A stretch of 45,301 bases of DNA from SXXH01 sp041165735 (GCA_046341775.1 JBKDQQ010000131.1:1-45301), one strand, 5' to 3'; positions 1 through 11,400 are shown, numbered from the stretch's first letter. Notes: a model not told the origin generated them from the letters alone. A program made the numbers and translations.

Positions 1-2
1 CC

Positions 3-1568
3 CAGCTGCTGGCCCTCGCCGCGTGCCGCGCGCCCGCGCGCCCGCGCGAGTCGAGCTGGCCCGCCCCCCGCGCCGGTGCCGTGGACAGCGAGCCCCCCCT
101 CGCCCCCCACGACGGGCTCTCCGTGCTCGAGCGCTTCACGCCGCCCGACGCCCACTCCGATGCGCAGGCGCGCTTCGGGCCCGAGCGCGGCGCGCGCGGT
201 CCCACCGCGGTCGGCGTGCCGGGCTCGCCCGCGGGCCTGCACGCCCTGTGGAGCGCGGCGGGTTCGGGGCGCTTCACCTTCGCGGAGCTGGTCGAGCCCG
301 CGATCGCCTTGGCGCGCGACGGCTTCGCGGTCGACGCCGACCTGGCGCGCGACTTGGCTTCGTCAAATAATTTTGACAAATTCAACGCGGCCGCGCGCGC
401 CGTGTATTGCCCGGGCGGCGCGCCGCTCGCGCAGGGCGCGCGCCTGGTGCAGCCGGACCTCGCCCGCACGCTGGAGCGGCTCGCCGCGCGCGGACCCGCG
501 GACTTCTACTCCGGCGAGACGCGCGAGTTGGTGCGCGCCGAGTTGGCGCGCACTCCCTGCGCCGCGCCGGAGAAGGGCGGCTGCATCGCGCCCGACGGCC
601 GCGACTGGCTCGCCCCCGCGGACTTCGAGGCGTACCGCGTCGAGCGGCGCGAGCCGCTGGTCGGCTGGCACCGCGGCCACGAGATCATCACCGCTCCGCC
701 GCCTTCGGCCGGAGGCTTCGTGCTGCTGCACGTGCTCGGCGTGCTCGAGGGCTTCACGCCGCCCGAAGCCGCGCCCGACGCCTTGTGGTGGCACCGCTTC
801 ATCGAGGCGACACGCAGCGCGTACGCCGAGCGCGCGCGCCACTTCGGCGATCCCGCCGCGGGCGTGCCCGTGGACGAGCTGCTGCAACCCGCGCGCCTCG
901 CCGCCCGGCGCGTGGCCATCGGACCGCGCGCGGACCCCGCGCTCGAAGCGAGCGCGCTCGCCCCGTTGGAGGGCGAGGAGACGACGCACATCTGCGTGCT
1001 CGATCGCGCCGGCGGCGCCGCGAGCCTGACGACCACGCTCAATTCGAGCTTCGGCAGCGGGATCCTCGTCGAGGGCGCCGGCTTCCTGCTCAACGACGAA
1101 CTCGACGACTTCACGCTCGCGACGGGCAGCGTCAACGGCTACGGACTGGCAGGATCGGACAAGAACACGATCCGGCCCGGACGCCGGCCGTTGTCCTCCA
1201 TGACGCCGACGATCGTGCGCCAGGGCGGCAACGCCAACACGTTCGTCGCCGGGGCGCCCGGAGGTCCGCGCATCCCGGTCGCGGTGTTGCAGGTGCTCGT
1301 GCGCGTCCTCGAGTGCGGAGTTCCGCTGGAGGACGCCATCGCCGCACCGCGCCTGCACCAGCAGCACGCGCCCAGCCACACGCTGCACGAACAGGGCTTC
1401 GATCCCGCCTTGCTCGAGGCCTTGCGCACGACGCACGGCCACGAGCTCAGGCCGGCTGCCGGCCATCTCGCGCTCGTCGGCGCCATCCACCTCGAGGCTC
1501 CCGGCGCCATGCCGAGCGCGGCGCACGACCCCCGACGCATCGGCGCGGCGGCGACGACGAAGCGCTAG
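3..1568 (+). CDS. Gamma-glutamyltransferase family protein (5' end missing)
   Basis: This encodes the C-terminal part of an N-terminal-nucleophile gamma-glutamyltransferase, an exported enzyme that cleaves gamma-glutamyl bonds of glutathione and related compounds. The frame is open to the left edge, so the true start lies outside; the first internal start is a GTG at 81. Counting from that GTG, Thr301 in EETTHICVLD is the expected autoprocessing and catalytic threonine. It is followed by the small-subunit signatures TLNSSFGSG, NDELDDF, RPLSSMTPT and the oxyanion loop GAPGGPRIP. The large-subunit motif AVGVPG is present near the left edge, but the conserved Arg-containing segment just before it is not obvious. 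Residues around 94-101 are encoded by AT-rich codons that contain the 18-bp motif at 361-378. Family assignment is firm; substrate and completeness are unknown. Confidence 0.85.
   Translation, partial: QLLALAACRAPARPRESSWPAPRAGAVDSEPPLAPHDGLSVLERFTPPDAHSDAQARFGPERGARGPTAVGVPGSPAGLHALWSAAGSGRFTFAELVEPAIALARDGFAVDADLARDLASSNNFDKFNAAARAVYCPGGAPLAQGARLVQPDLARTLERLAARGPADFYSGETRELVRAELARTPCAAPEKGGCIAPDGRDWLAPADFEAYRVERREPLVGWHRGHEIITAPPPSAGGFVLLHVLGVLEGFTPPEAAPDALWWHRFIEATRSAYAERARHFGDPAAGVPVDELLQPARLAARRVAIGPRADPALEASALAPLEGEETTHICVLDRAGGAASLTTTLNSSFGSGILVEGAGFLLNDELDDFTLATGSVNGYGLAGSDKNTIRPGRRPLSSMTPTIVRQGGNANTFVAGAPGGPRIPVAVLQVLVRVLECGVPLEDAIAAPRLHQQHAPSHTLHEQGFDPALLEALRTTHGHELRPAAGHLALVGAIHLEAPGAMPSAAHDPRRIGAAATTKR
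361..378 (+). promoter_or_regulatory. 18-bp interrupted inverted repeat, copy 1
   Basis: The sequence is CGTCAAA TAAT TTTGACA, two 7-bp arms around a 4-bp spacer. It matches 11 of the 14 arm positions of the consensus TGTCCAG-N4-TTTGACA derived from the five copies in this window. It lies inside the gamma-glutamyltransferase gene, where it forces the codons TCA AAT AAT TTT and AAA, all unusual here. It is probably a protein-binding site; the binder is unknown. Confidence 0.6.
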
Positions 1569-1668
1569 CGGGGCGCCTCTTGCCGTGGTGCCGAGGCGCG
1601 CAGGCGATGTCCGCGCGCCCCGCGGCGCCGGGCGTGGTCAACCACGGGCCTCGACAGCTCCGTGCCAA

Positions 1669-1732
1669 GATGGCCACTGGCATCGATGGCTACTGGCCTA
1701 GATGGTTCCGGGCCTCGATGATCCCGGGCCTC
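1669..1732. repeat. Tandem array of four 16-bp units
   Basis: Four consecutive 16-bp units begin at 1669, 1685, 1701 and 1717. Each starts with GATG and ends near GGC(C)TC, for example GATGGCTACTGGCCTA and GATGATCCCGGGCCTC. Two weaker units with the same period may precede them from 1637. The array fills the gap between the stop of the gamma-glutamyltransferase gene and the stop of the convergent zinc-ribbon gene, and its last unit runs into the hairpin at 1725-1748. Confidence 0.7.
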
Positions 1733-1748
1733 GTTCAGCCGAGGCCCG
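1725..1748. terminator. Perfect 9-bp hairpin between convergent genes
   Basis: CGGGCCTCG (1725-1733) pairs perfectly with CGAGGCCCG (1740-1748) around a 6-base loop that contains the minus-strand stop codon at 1735-1737. There is no T-run, so it may be a GC-rich transcription end or an RNA-stabilising hairpin serving either of the two convergent genes. Confidence 0.4.
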
Positions 1749-2193
1749 CGCCGAAGTCGAGCGCCACGCGACGTTCGTCCCGCCGGATCGCCCCGGACGA
1801 ATCGAACGCCTCGTCGCCGCTCGCTCGCGCAGCCAAGGCTCCATCGAGCGCGTCCGCCGAGGCCCACGCCGTCGCGGCCGAGGGCTCGTCGAAAGCGAGT
1901 TCGCCAGTGAGCGGCGCCAAGGTCGCGGCGGCCACGCGCGGCGGGAGGGACTCGCGCTCGAGCGCCGGCGCGAACCGCGCGGGCGTCGCTTCGCGCGCTC
2001 CTTCCTCGGTGGGCGCGGGCAGCACGGCGGCCGCGGGGCGCCGCGGCATCGGGCGCCAAGGTTCTTCGCCACCCGCGCGGCCGATGCGCACCATGCCGCG
2101 GCACAGGCGGCAACGGGCGAAGCGCGGCAGGTAGCTGGCGGGGATCTCGTACGAGGCGCGGCAGGCGTCGCAGCGGCCGAGGCGGTGTTGCAT
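1735..2193 (-). CDS. Small zinc-ribbon protein, function unknown
   Basis: This is a predicted protein of 152 residues. Near the N-terminus it has a four-cysteine zinc ribbon: CDAC about eight residues in and CRLC about 18 residues later, separated by a short Tyr/Pro-containing stretch, as in MJ0042-like N-terminal zinc ribbons. The remaining ~110 residues are low-complexity, rich in Ala, Pro, Glu and Arg, with no recognisable fold. I chose the ATG at 2191-2193 because it puts the zinc ribbon directly at the N-terminus; a start at 2259 would add 22 proline/arginine-rich residues. It is divergent from uvrB, with 144 bp between the starts, and its stop codon sits in the loop of a hairpin. The zinc ribbon is what supports it as real; no function can be given. 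Confidence 0.6.
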   Translation of the reverse strand: MQHRLGRCDACRASYEIPASYLPRFARCRLCRGMVRIGRAGGEEPWRPMPRRPAAAVLPAPTEEGAREATPARFAPALERESLPPRVAAATLAPLTGELAFDEPSAATAWASADALDGALAARASGDEAFDSSGAIRRDERRVALDFGAGLG

Positions 2194-2239
2194 GGGCGGT
2201 CGCGGTCGGGTCGGGTCCAGGGGGCTGCTGGAACGATCC

Positions 2240-2253
2240 CGACCGTACGGTCG
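2240..2253. promoter_or_regulatory. Perfect 14-bp palindrome between divergent genes
   Basis: CGACCGTACGGTCG is a perfect palindrome between the zinc-ribbon gene start (2193, minus) and uvrB (2338, plus). Its size and position fit an operator for a dimeric repressor acting on one or both genes. It does not resemble the LexA boxes I know. No other copy was noticed in the window. Confidence 0.35.
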
Positions 2254-2337
2254 ACCCAAAGTGGTTGCAACGGGGTGGTTGCGAGCGGCCTGAATCCCGA
2301 GGGAAAGCGCCGGCGGAGGCGCTTACGATCCCGCGCC

Positions 2338-4428
<2,091 letters not shown>

Positions 4429-4585
4429 TCGTCGCCGCCCGGCGCGCCCCGGGGCGGTCGCGCCGAAAAGTGGTATGTGGGAGGCTACCTTGCCTCGGGC
4501 GCGCGCCGGCCACTCGTGCTCGCAGGGGGGGGCGCCGCGCGTCGACCTGAATTTCGCGGCATCGCACGCGTATCATGCGGCCATC

Positions 4586-5653
4586 ATGGCACTCGACGCT
4601 TGGTACATGGCCCTCGGCGGCCATCAGGTCGGACCCGTCCCCGCGGCCCAAGTCGCCGCCCAACTCGCCAACGGCACCGCCGACGCGCGAACCCTCGTCT
4701 GGCGCGCGGGCATGTCGCAATGGACGCGCATCGGCGAGGTGCCCGAGTTCGCCGACGCGCTGCGCGCGACTTCGCGCTCCGCCGCCGCGGTTCCTCCTGC
4801 TCCTCCTCCTCCTCCCGCCTTGGCGTCCGCGTCGTCCCCCGGTTCCGCCGCCGGCGCGCGCCGCGCGCACGAGATCGACTTCGAGATCCACGGCGCCGAG
4901 ATGCAGTTCGTCGAGGTCGAGCTCGACCCGGGCGAGTGCGCCGTGGCCGAGGCGGGCACGATGATGTACATGACCCAGGGAATCGGCATGGAGACCGTCT
5001 TCGGCGACGGGCAACCCTCGCGTGGCTTGTTCGACAAGCTGGTCGGCGCCGGCAAGCGCTTGCTGACGGGCGAGAGCTTGTTCATGACGGTGTTCCAGAA
5101 CCGCGCCGCCGCCGGCAAGCAGCGCGTGGCGTTCGCCGCGCCCTACGCGGGCAAGATCCTGCCCATGGACCTGCGCGCGCTGGGCGGCGAACTCGTGTGC
5201 CAGAAGGACTCCTTCCTGTGCGCCGCGCGCGGCGTCGAGGTAGGCATCGCCTTCCAGAAGCGCATCGGCGTCGGCTTGTTCGGCGGCGAGGGCTTCATCA
5301 TGCAGCGCTTGTCCGGCGACGGCCTGTGCTTCGTGCACGCCGGCGGCACGGTGCACGCGCTGGATCTCGCGGCGGGCGAATCCCTGAGCGTCGACACCGG
5401 TTGCCTCGTCGCGCTGCAGCCGAGCGTCGACTACGACATCCAATACGTGGGCGGCATCAAGACCGCGCTGTTCGGCGGGGAAGGCCTGTTCCACGCCAAG
5501 CTCACCGGACCCGGCAAGGTGTGGTTGCAGTCGCTGCCCCTGTCGCGACTTGCCGACCGCATCACGAGCGCCGCCAAGGGCGCGCGTCGCGAGGAAGGCT
5601 CCGTGCTCGATCGCGCCTTCGGCCTCGGAGACATGATCGACGGCAAGAACTGA
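4586..5653 (+). CDS. GYF-domain / AIM24 family protein
   Basis: This is a 355-residue protein with two domains. Residues ~1-60 (WYMALGGHQVGPVPAAQV, then LVWRAGMSQWTRIGEVPEF) form a GYF_2 domain of the kind often found at the N-terminus of bacterial membrane-associated proteins. After a proline-rich linker, residues ~95-335 form the AIM24 beta-helix domain, with EAGTMMYMTQGI, LFGGEGFIMQRLSGDG, VDTGCLVALQPSVDYDIQYVGG and LFGGEGLFHAKLTGPG. AIM24 proteins are named after a yeast mitochondrial inner-membrane organiser; their bacterial biochemistry is unsettled. The ATG at 4586 starts directly at the GYF domain; the longer frame from 4475 has an implausible N-terminus. Ten hexamer repeats follow the stop codon. 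Confidence 0.85.
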   Translation: MALDAWYMALGGHQVGPVPAAQVAAQLANGTADARTLVWRAGMSQWTRIGEVPEFADALRATSRSAAAVPPAPPPPPALASASSPGSAAGARRAHEIDFEIHGAEMQFVEVELDPGECAVAEAGTMMYMTQGIGMETVFGDGQPSRGLFDKLVGAGKRLLTGESLFMTVFQNRAAAGKQRVAFAAPYAGKILPMDLRALGGELVCQKDSFLCAARGVEVGIAFQKRIGVGLFGGEGFIMQRLSGDGLCFVHAGGTVHALDLAAGESLSVDTGCLVALQPSVDYDIQYVGGIKTALFGGEGLFHAKLTGPGKVWLQSLPLSRLADRITSAAKGARREEGSVLDRAFGLGDMIDGKN

Positions 5654-5673
5654 AGTCGCGCGACCTCGCGCCC

Positions 5674-5733
5674 GTCCGTGTCCGTGTCCGTGGGCGCAGG
5701 CGCAGGCGCAGGCGCGGGCGCGGGCGCGGGCGC
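5674..5733. repeat. Ten tandem hexamers after the AIM24 gene
   Basis: Three copies of GTCCGT (5674-5691) are followed by seven copies of GGGCGC or AGGCGC (5692-5733), all in a 6-bp register. They begin 20 bases after the AIM24 stop codon. It is a microsatellite-like tract in the 245-bp gap before the efflux operon, where I see no gene. TACAGT at 5850-5855, preceded by TTGC, is a weak -10 candidate for that operon. Confidence 0.7.
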
Positions 5734-5898
5734 GAGGCCAAGTGCGCTTCGGCGTCGTCCGCGCCGCGCCAGCCATGCGCGAGGCCCCGCCGGTGGCGCG
5801 CGCCAGCGCCGTCGCACGGCGAGCGTGGTCGTCGCGCTTGGACGGTTGCTACAGTCTGGACGATCCTCGCCGTCGCGCGGGGCTCCGCCCCCTCCGAC

Positions 5899-7314
5899 AT
5901 GATCCGCCGCCAATCCGCCGGGCTGCGCACGCGCGCGCCGTTGCTCCTCGCCTCCCTCGCCTCGTTCCTCCACGCGGCCGCGTGTCGCGCGCCCGACGCG
6001 GCGCCGCCCGCCAAGGAGCGCGCGCCCCTCGACATGCGCGAGTCGTACAAGGACGCGAAGGATCCGGGGCGCGTGGCGGACGACTGGCTCTCGACCTTCG
6101 GCGACGCGCGCTTGGACGCGCTCGTGGCGGAGGCGGGCAGGAACAATCCCGACCTCGCCATCGCCGCCGCGCGCCGCGATCGCGCCGCCGCCGAAGCAGG
6201 CAAGGCCGACGCGGCGTTGTCGCCCAAGCTCGACGCCGTCGGCGGCTTCGAGCGCGGCGGCGACACGCGCGGGACCGCGAGCAGCTTCAATCTCGGACTG
6301 TCGGTGTCGTGGGAGGCGGATGTCTGGGGGCGCCTGTCGAACGCCGCGCAAGCCGCGGCCCTCGATGCCGTGGCGGCGCAGTGCGACTACGAGTTCGCGC
6401 GGCAATCGATCGCCGCGAAGACGGCGCAAGCCTGGTTCCTCGCCATCGCCGCCAAGGAGCAAGTGGCGCTCGACTCGGCGTTGCTCGCCCAGCGCGAGCG
6501 GGTGGCGCGCGTGGTCAAGGCGCGCCACGACGTGGGCGAGGCCAAGCGCAGCGACCTCGACACGGCCGAGGGCCAGGCGGCTTCCGCGCGCCAGTCCGTC
6601 GAGGCCGGCAAGGGGGTGCGCGACGCGTCGCTGCGCTCCCTCGAGGCGTTGCTCGGGCGGTATCCCTCGAGCGACATCGAGACCGCATCCGGCCTGCCCG
6701 CGCTGCCCCCCGAGCCGCCGGTCGGCCTGCCTTCCGAACTGCTCGAGCGCCGTCCCGACGTGGTCGCCGCCGACCGCCGCGTGGCGGCCGCCTTCGGTCG
6801 CGTCGGATCGGCCAAGGCGGCCAAGCTCCCGCGCTTGGCGCTGACCGCCGGCGGCGGGCAGGCGGGTGGCGACCTCGCCAGCTTGTTCGACCCGGCGAAC
6901 GCCGCGTGGAACCTGGGCGCGAACCTGCTCGGGCCGCTGTTCGACGGAGGCGAGCGCGAGGCCGCGGTGCGGATCGCGCAAGCCGCCGAACGAGAGGCGC
7001 TGGCCGGCTGGGTCAAGACCGCGCAACGGGCCTTCCTGGAGGTGGAGACCGCGCTCGCCAACGAAAGGGTGCTGCGCTCGCGCGAGGTCGAACTGGCCGA
7101 GGCCGAGACTCGGCTGCTGCGCGCGCGCGACGCCATGGAGGAACGCTACAAGGACGGCGAATCCAGCATCCTCGACGTGGACCAGGCCCATGCCAACCAC
7201 GCCGCGGCCGCGAAGGGGCTGCTGCAGGTGCGCCAGGAGCTGTTCCAGCAGCGCATCAACCTCCACTTGGCGCTGGGCGGTTCGTTCGAGGCCGTCGCGG
7301 CGAAGGCTCCATGA
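5899..7314 (+). CDS. RND efflux outer-membrane factor (TolC/OprM-like lipoprotein)
   Basis: This 471-residue protein belongs to the outer-membrane efflux factor family, which forms the trimeric exit duct for tripartite pumps. It starts with a basic n-region and a hydrophobic stretch ending in LHAAAC, a plausible lipobox, so Cys28 or so would be lipidated. The body has the two-fold repeat of the family: DDWLSTFGDARLDALV and NNPDLAIAAAR, later VGLPSELLERRPDVVAADRRV, then NLGANLLGPLFDGGEREAAV and a C-terminal DVDQAHAN...LHLALGG. It is the first gene of a four-gene unit; its stop overlaps the next start as ATGA. The ATG at 5899 was chosen because the signal peptide begins there. Function as an efflux duct is secure; the exported substrate is unknown. 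Confidence 0.92.
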   Translation: MIRRQSAGLRTRAPLLLASLASFLHAAACRAPDAAPPAKERAPLDMRESYKDAKDPGRVADDWLSTFGDARLDALVAEAGRNNPDLAIAAARRDRAAAEAGKADAALSPKLDAVGGFERGGDTRGTASSFNLGLSVSWEADVWGRLSNAAQAAALDAVAAQCDYEFARQSIAAKTAQAWFLAIAAKEQVALDSALLAQRERVARVVKARHDVGEAKRSDLDTAEGQAASARQSVEAGKGVRDASLRSLEALLGRYPSSDIETASGLPALPPEPPVGLPSELLERRPDVVAADRRVAAAFGRVGSAKAAKLPRLALTAGGGQAGGDLASLFDPANAAWNLGANLLGPLFDGGEREAAVRIAQAAEREALAGWVKTAQRAFLEVETALANERVLRSREVELAEAETRLLRARDAMEERYKDGESSILDVDQAHANHAAAAKGLLQVRQELFQQRINLHLALGGSFEAVAAKAP

Positions 7315-8480
7315 GCGCAACGGCACCCTTGTCCATCGCATTTGACATGACCACCACGCACGCACGCGCCGCACTGCTCGCCCTGTCCTCGCTGTTCGCC
7401 GCCTGCGGCGAACCCGTCCCCGCGCCGCCGCCGCAGAAGGCCCCGGTCAAGACCACGGTGCTCGCACCGCGCGTGGTCGAGACCCCGGTGCGCATCGTGG
7501 CCCAGACCCAGGCGAACCGCAGGGTCGAGATCCGCTCGCGCGTGGCGGGCACGCTGGTCAAGCAGGAGTACCTGCCCGGGCAGGCCGTCAAGCAGGGCCA
7601 GTTGCTGCACGAGATCGACCGCCGTCCGTTCGAGGCCGCGCTCTCCTCGGCGCAGGCGCAGCTCGAGCAGGCCCAGGCCAAGCTGGCCGACGCCGAACTC
7701 GCCGTGTCGCGCAAGACCGCGCTCGTGGCGGCGGACGCGGCCGCGCAGAAGGAGCTCGACGACGCGCGCTCGGCCCTCAAGAACGCTTCCGCGCAGGTCG
7801 AGATCGCCGAGGCGGGGGTGCGACGCGCGCAGCTGGACCTCGAGTACACGCGGCTCGTGGCGCCCTTCGACGGCAAGGTGGGCAAGAACGAGAAGGACCC
7901 CGGCGCGCTGGTGGACGCGGGGCAGAACTCGCTCTTGTGCGTGGTCCAGGAGACCGATCCGATCCTCGTGTCCTTCCGCGTGTCGGAGAACGACCTGCTT
8001 CGCTGGCGCTCCGGCGTGCGCTCCGGCGCGTTGGCCGTTCCGGGCGTGGACGAGATGCGCGTGGCGGTCGAGACCGCCGACGGCGCGCGCCACCCCGAGG
8101 AGGGCAGGATCAGCTTCCGCGCCGTCGCCATCGACCCGGCCAGCGGCACGGGCGAGGTGCAGGCGCGCCTCGCCAACAAGGGCGACAAGCTGCTGCCGGG
8201 CCAGTTCGTGACGGCGATCCTGCTTGGCATGTCGCGTCCGGATTGCTTGACGGTACCGCAGCGCGCCGTGGTCGTCTCGGCCGCGGGCCCGGTGGTCTAC
8301 GTGGTCGAGGGCGGCAAGGCCGCGGCCCGTCCGGTGCGCCTCGGCGCGTGGCTCGACGGCGAGTGGATCGTGGAAGCCGGGCTCGCCGCGGGCGAGACGC
8401 TCGTGACGGACGGCGTGCAGCGCCTCCGTCCGGGCGCGGAGGTCGAGGCCGCGCCCGCGCAGCCGGCGCGCAAGCAGTGA
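7311..8480 (+). CDS. RND efflux periplasmic adaptor (membrane-fusion lipoprotein)
   Basis: This is the AcrA/MexA-type adaptor that links the inner-membrane pump to the outer-membrane duct. Motifs include the lipoyl half EIRSRVAGTLVKQEYLPGQAVKQGQ, the helical hairpin with ALSSAQAQLEQAQAKLADAE, the second lipoyl half LDLEYTRLVAPFDGKVG, and the beta-barrel region around LLPGQFVTAILLG. Two starts are possible. The ATG at 7311 overlaps the previous stop (ATGA) with GAAGG just upstream and gives 389 residues. The ATG at 7347 gives a cleaner lipoprotein signal ending in LFAAC. Copy 2 of the 18-bp motif occupies 7330-7347 and abuts the second ATG. I report 7311 but cannot decide between them. Confidence 0.92.
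   Translation: MSATAPLSIAFDMTTTHARAALLALSSLFAACGEPVPAPPPQKAPVKTTVLAPRVVETPVRIVAQTQANRRVEIRSRVAGTLVKQEYLPGQAVKQGQLLHEIDRRPFEAALSSAQAQLEQAQAKLADAELAVSRKTALVAADAAAQKELDDARSALKNASAQVEIAEAGVRRAQLDLEYTRLVAPFDGKVGKNEKDPGALVDAGQNSLLCVVQETDPILVSFRVSENDLLRWRSGVRSGALAVPGVDEMRVAVETADGARHPEEGRISFRAVAIDPASGTGEVQARLANKGDKLLPGQFVTAILLGMSRPDCLTVPQRAVVVSAAGPVVYVVEGGKAAARPVRLGAWLDGEWIVEAGLAAGETLVTDGVQRLRPGAEVEAAPAQPARKQ
7330..7347 (+). promoter_or_regulatory. 18-bp interrupted inverted repeat, copy 2
   Basis: TGTCCAT CGCA TTTGACA matches 13 of 14 arm positions of the consensus. Its last base is the A of the alternative ATG of the adaptor gene. If translation starts at 7311 the site is coding (codons TTG TCC ATC GCA TTT GAC). 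If it starts at 7347 the site covers the ribosome-loading region, where a bound protein could block expression of the pump. Confidence 0.6.
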
Positions 8481-8490
8481 GGCGCGGACG

Positions 8491-11400
8491 ATGATCTCCA
8501 AGTTCTTCGTCGACCGTCCGATCTTCGCGACGGTGCTGTCGCTGCTCGTGGTGCTGGTGGGCGCGCTCGCCATCTACACGCTGCCGGTCGCCCAGTTCCC
8601 TTCCATCACGCCGCCGACGGTGCGCATCAAGGCCGTCTATCCCGGCGCGAGCGCCGAGACGGTCTCGCAGGCGCTGGCTGCGCCGATCGAGCAGCAGCTC
8701 TCGGGCGCCAAGGACCTGCTCTACTACTCGTCGCAGTGCACCAACGACGGCCAGCTGACGACGACGGCCACCTTCGAGATCGGCACCGACCTCGACATGG
8801 CCGCGGTCGACATCCAGAACCGCGTCAACCTGGCCATGCCGAAGCTCCCGCAGGAGGCGACGCGCCAGGGCGTGACGGTGCAGAAGACCTCGACCGACAT
8901 GCTGATGGTGGTCGCGCTGCAGAGCGAGGACCCGCGCTTCGACGAGATCTTCCTGTCCAACTACGCGACCGCCAACATCGTCGACCGCCTGAAGCGCGTG
9001 CCCGGGGCCGGCGACGTGTTCTGCTTCGGCGCCAAGGACTACGCCATGCGGATCTGGCTCGATCCCGACAAGCTGGCGCAGAAGGGGATGACGGTCGCCG
9101 ACGTGCGCGCGGCCGTCTCCGAGCAGAACGGCCTGTACGCCGCGGGGCGCGTCGGACAGGAGCCGAGCGCCGGCGACACGGAGTTGACCCTGCCCGTCGT
9201 GACCAAGGGGCGGCTGGAGGAGCCCGAGGAGTTCGGCGAGATCGTCCTGCGCGCCAACGCGGACGGTTCCTACGTGCGCGTGCGGGACGTGGGCCGCGTC
9301 GAGCTCGGGTCGCAGAGCTACGACCTGTTCGGGCGCCTCGACGGCAAGCCGACCACGCTGGTCATCGTGTACCTGGCTTCGGGCGCCAACGCGCTCGAGA
9401 CCAAGGAAGGCATGGTCGCCGCGCTCGACGAATTGGCGCGCGCCTTCCCCGCCGGCGTCAAGCACACGGTGCCCTACGACACGACGATCTTCATCGAGAC
9501 TTCGGTGGAGGAGGTCGTCCACACGCTGTTCGAGGCCATCGTCCTCGTGCTGCTGGTCGTGTTCGTCTTCCTGCAGAGCCTGCGCGCCACGCTGGTGCCG
9601 TTGCTCGCCGTGCCGGTGTCCATCGTCGGCACCTTCGCAGGCATGCAGTTGCTCGGATTCTCGATCAACTCGCTGACCTTGTTCGGCCTCGTGCTGGCGA
9701 TCGGCATCGTCGTGGACGACGCCATCGTGGTGGTCGAGAACGTCGAGCGCCTCATGCACGAGAAGAAGCTCTCGGTGCGCGACGCCACCATCGAGGCCAT
9801 GCGCGAGGTGACGGGTCCCGTGGTGGCCATCGTGCTCGTGCTGGGCGCGGTGTTCGTGCCGGTGGCGTTCCTCGGAGGCATCACCGGCCAGATGTACCAG
9901 CAGTTCGCCATCACCATCGCCGTGTCGGTGGCGATCTCGGGCTTCGTGGCCCTGACCCTGAGCCCGGCCCTGTGCGTGCTCCTGCTCAAACCCTCGCACG
10001 GCGCCAAGGGCGGCTTCTTCGGCTTGTTCAACCGCGGATTCGACGCGCTCACCGCGGGCTACACGACGACCGTGCGCGCGTTGCTGCGCCATGCCCTCGT
10101 CGGGGTGGCCTTGTTCGCCGCCCTCGCCGTCGGCACGTGGAAGCTGTTCGACTCCATGCCCACCGGGTTCATCCCGCAGGAGGACCAGGGCTACTACATC
10201 GTGGGCGGCATGCTGCCGGAGGGCTCGTCGCTGCCGCGCACCGCGGCCCTCGCCGCGCGCGTCGAAGAAGAGCTGATGAGGACGCCTGGCGTGGAGCACG
10301 TCATCACGCTGGGGGGGCAGAACGTGCTCCTCGGCAGCGTGACGGGCACCAACGCCTTCACCGCCTTCGTGCGCCTCGAGCCGTGGGAGGACCGCGTGGC
10401 CGTGGAGAAGCGCCTGCGCACGCTGCTCGTGGACTTCAACCGGCGCTGGTCGCGCGAGGCGGACGGGGTGGTGCTCGGATTCAACGCGCCGCCGGTGCCC
10501 GGATTGGGCACGCGCGTGGGCTTCGAGTACCAGTTGCTGCAGACCGGCAGCGAAGACGTGCGCGAGCTTTCGCGCGTCTCCGACGAGTTCCTCGCCAAGC
10601 TGCGCGCCAGCGGTGAAGCGACCGGGATCTCGAGCAACCTGAACATCGCGCTGCCGCAGGTGGACGTGGAGCTCGATCGCGCCCGGGCCCAGGCGATGGG
10701 CGTGCCGATCGGCGACGCCTACCTCGCCATGCAGACCTACCTGTCGGCGCTGTACGTCAACGACTTCGTCAAGAACGGCCGCATCTACCGCGTCAACCTG
10801 CAGGCCGAGCCGCGGGCGCGCGCCACGCCGGAGGACATCGGCAAGTTCCAGGTGCGCGCCAAGTCCGGCGCGATGGTGCCGCTCTCCGCGCTGGTTTCGA
10901 CCAGCTACCGGTCGGGCCCGAACATGGTTTCGCGCTTCAACGGATCGCCGGCCGTGCAGATCGCCGGCGCGCCCGTGGCGGGACGGTCGACGGGCGACTC
11001 GATCGCGCTGCTGGAGCGGTTGTCGGCCGAGTTGCCCGAGGGCTACTCCTTCGCGTGGAGCGGCCAGACCTACCAGGAAGTCAAGGCCGGCTCCGAAGCC
11101 GCGTACGTGCTGCTGTTCGGCATGGTGGTGGTGTTCCTGCTGCTGGCGGCGCAGTACGAGTCGTGGGCCCTGCCCTTCGCCGTGCTGCTGGCGGTGCCCC
11201 TGGCGGTCTTCGGCGCGCTGCTCGCCACGACGCTGCGCGGCATCGACATGGACATCTACTTCCAGATCGGCCTCTTGACGCTGGTGGGCCTCGCCGCCAA
11301 GAACGCCATCCTGATCATCGAGTTCGCCGTGGTGCTGAAGCAGCAGGGCATGACGGTGGCCGAGGCCGCCGTGGAAGCGGCGCGCCTGCGCTTCCGTCCG

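Noticed and set aside
1637..1732. CRISPR array
   Set aside because: The 16-bp units are directly adjacent with no unique spacers.
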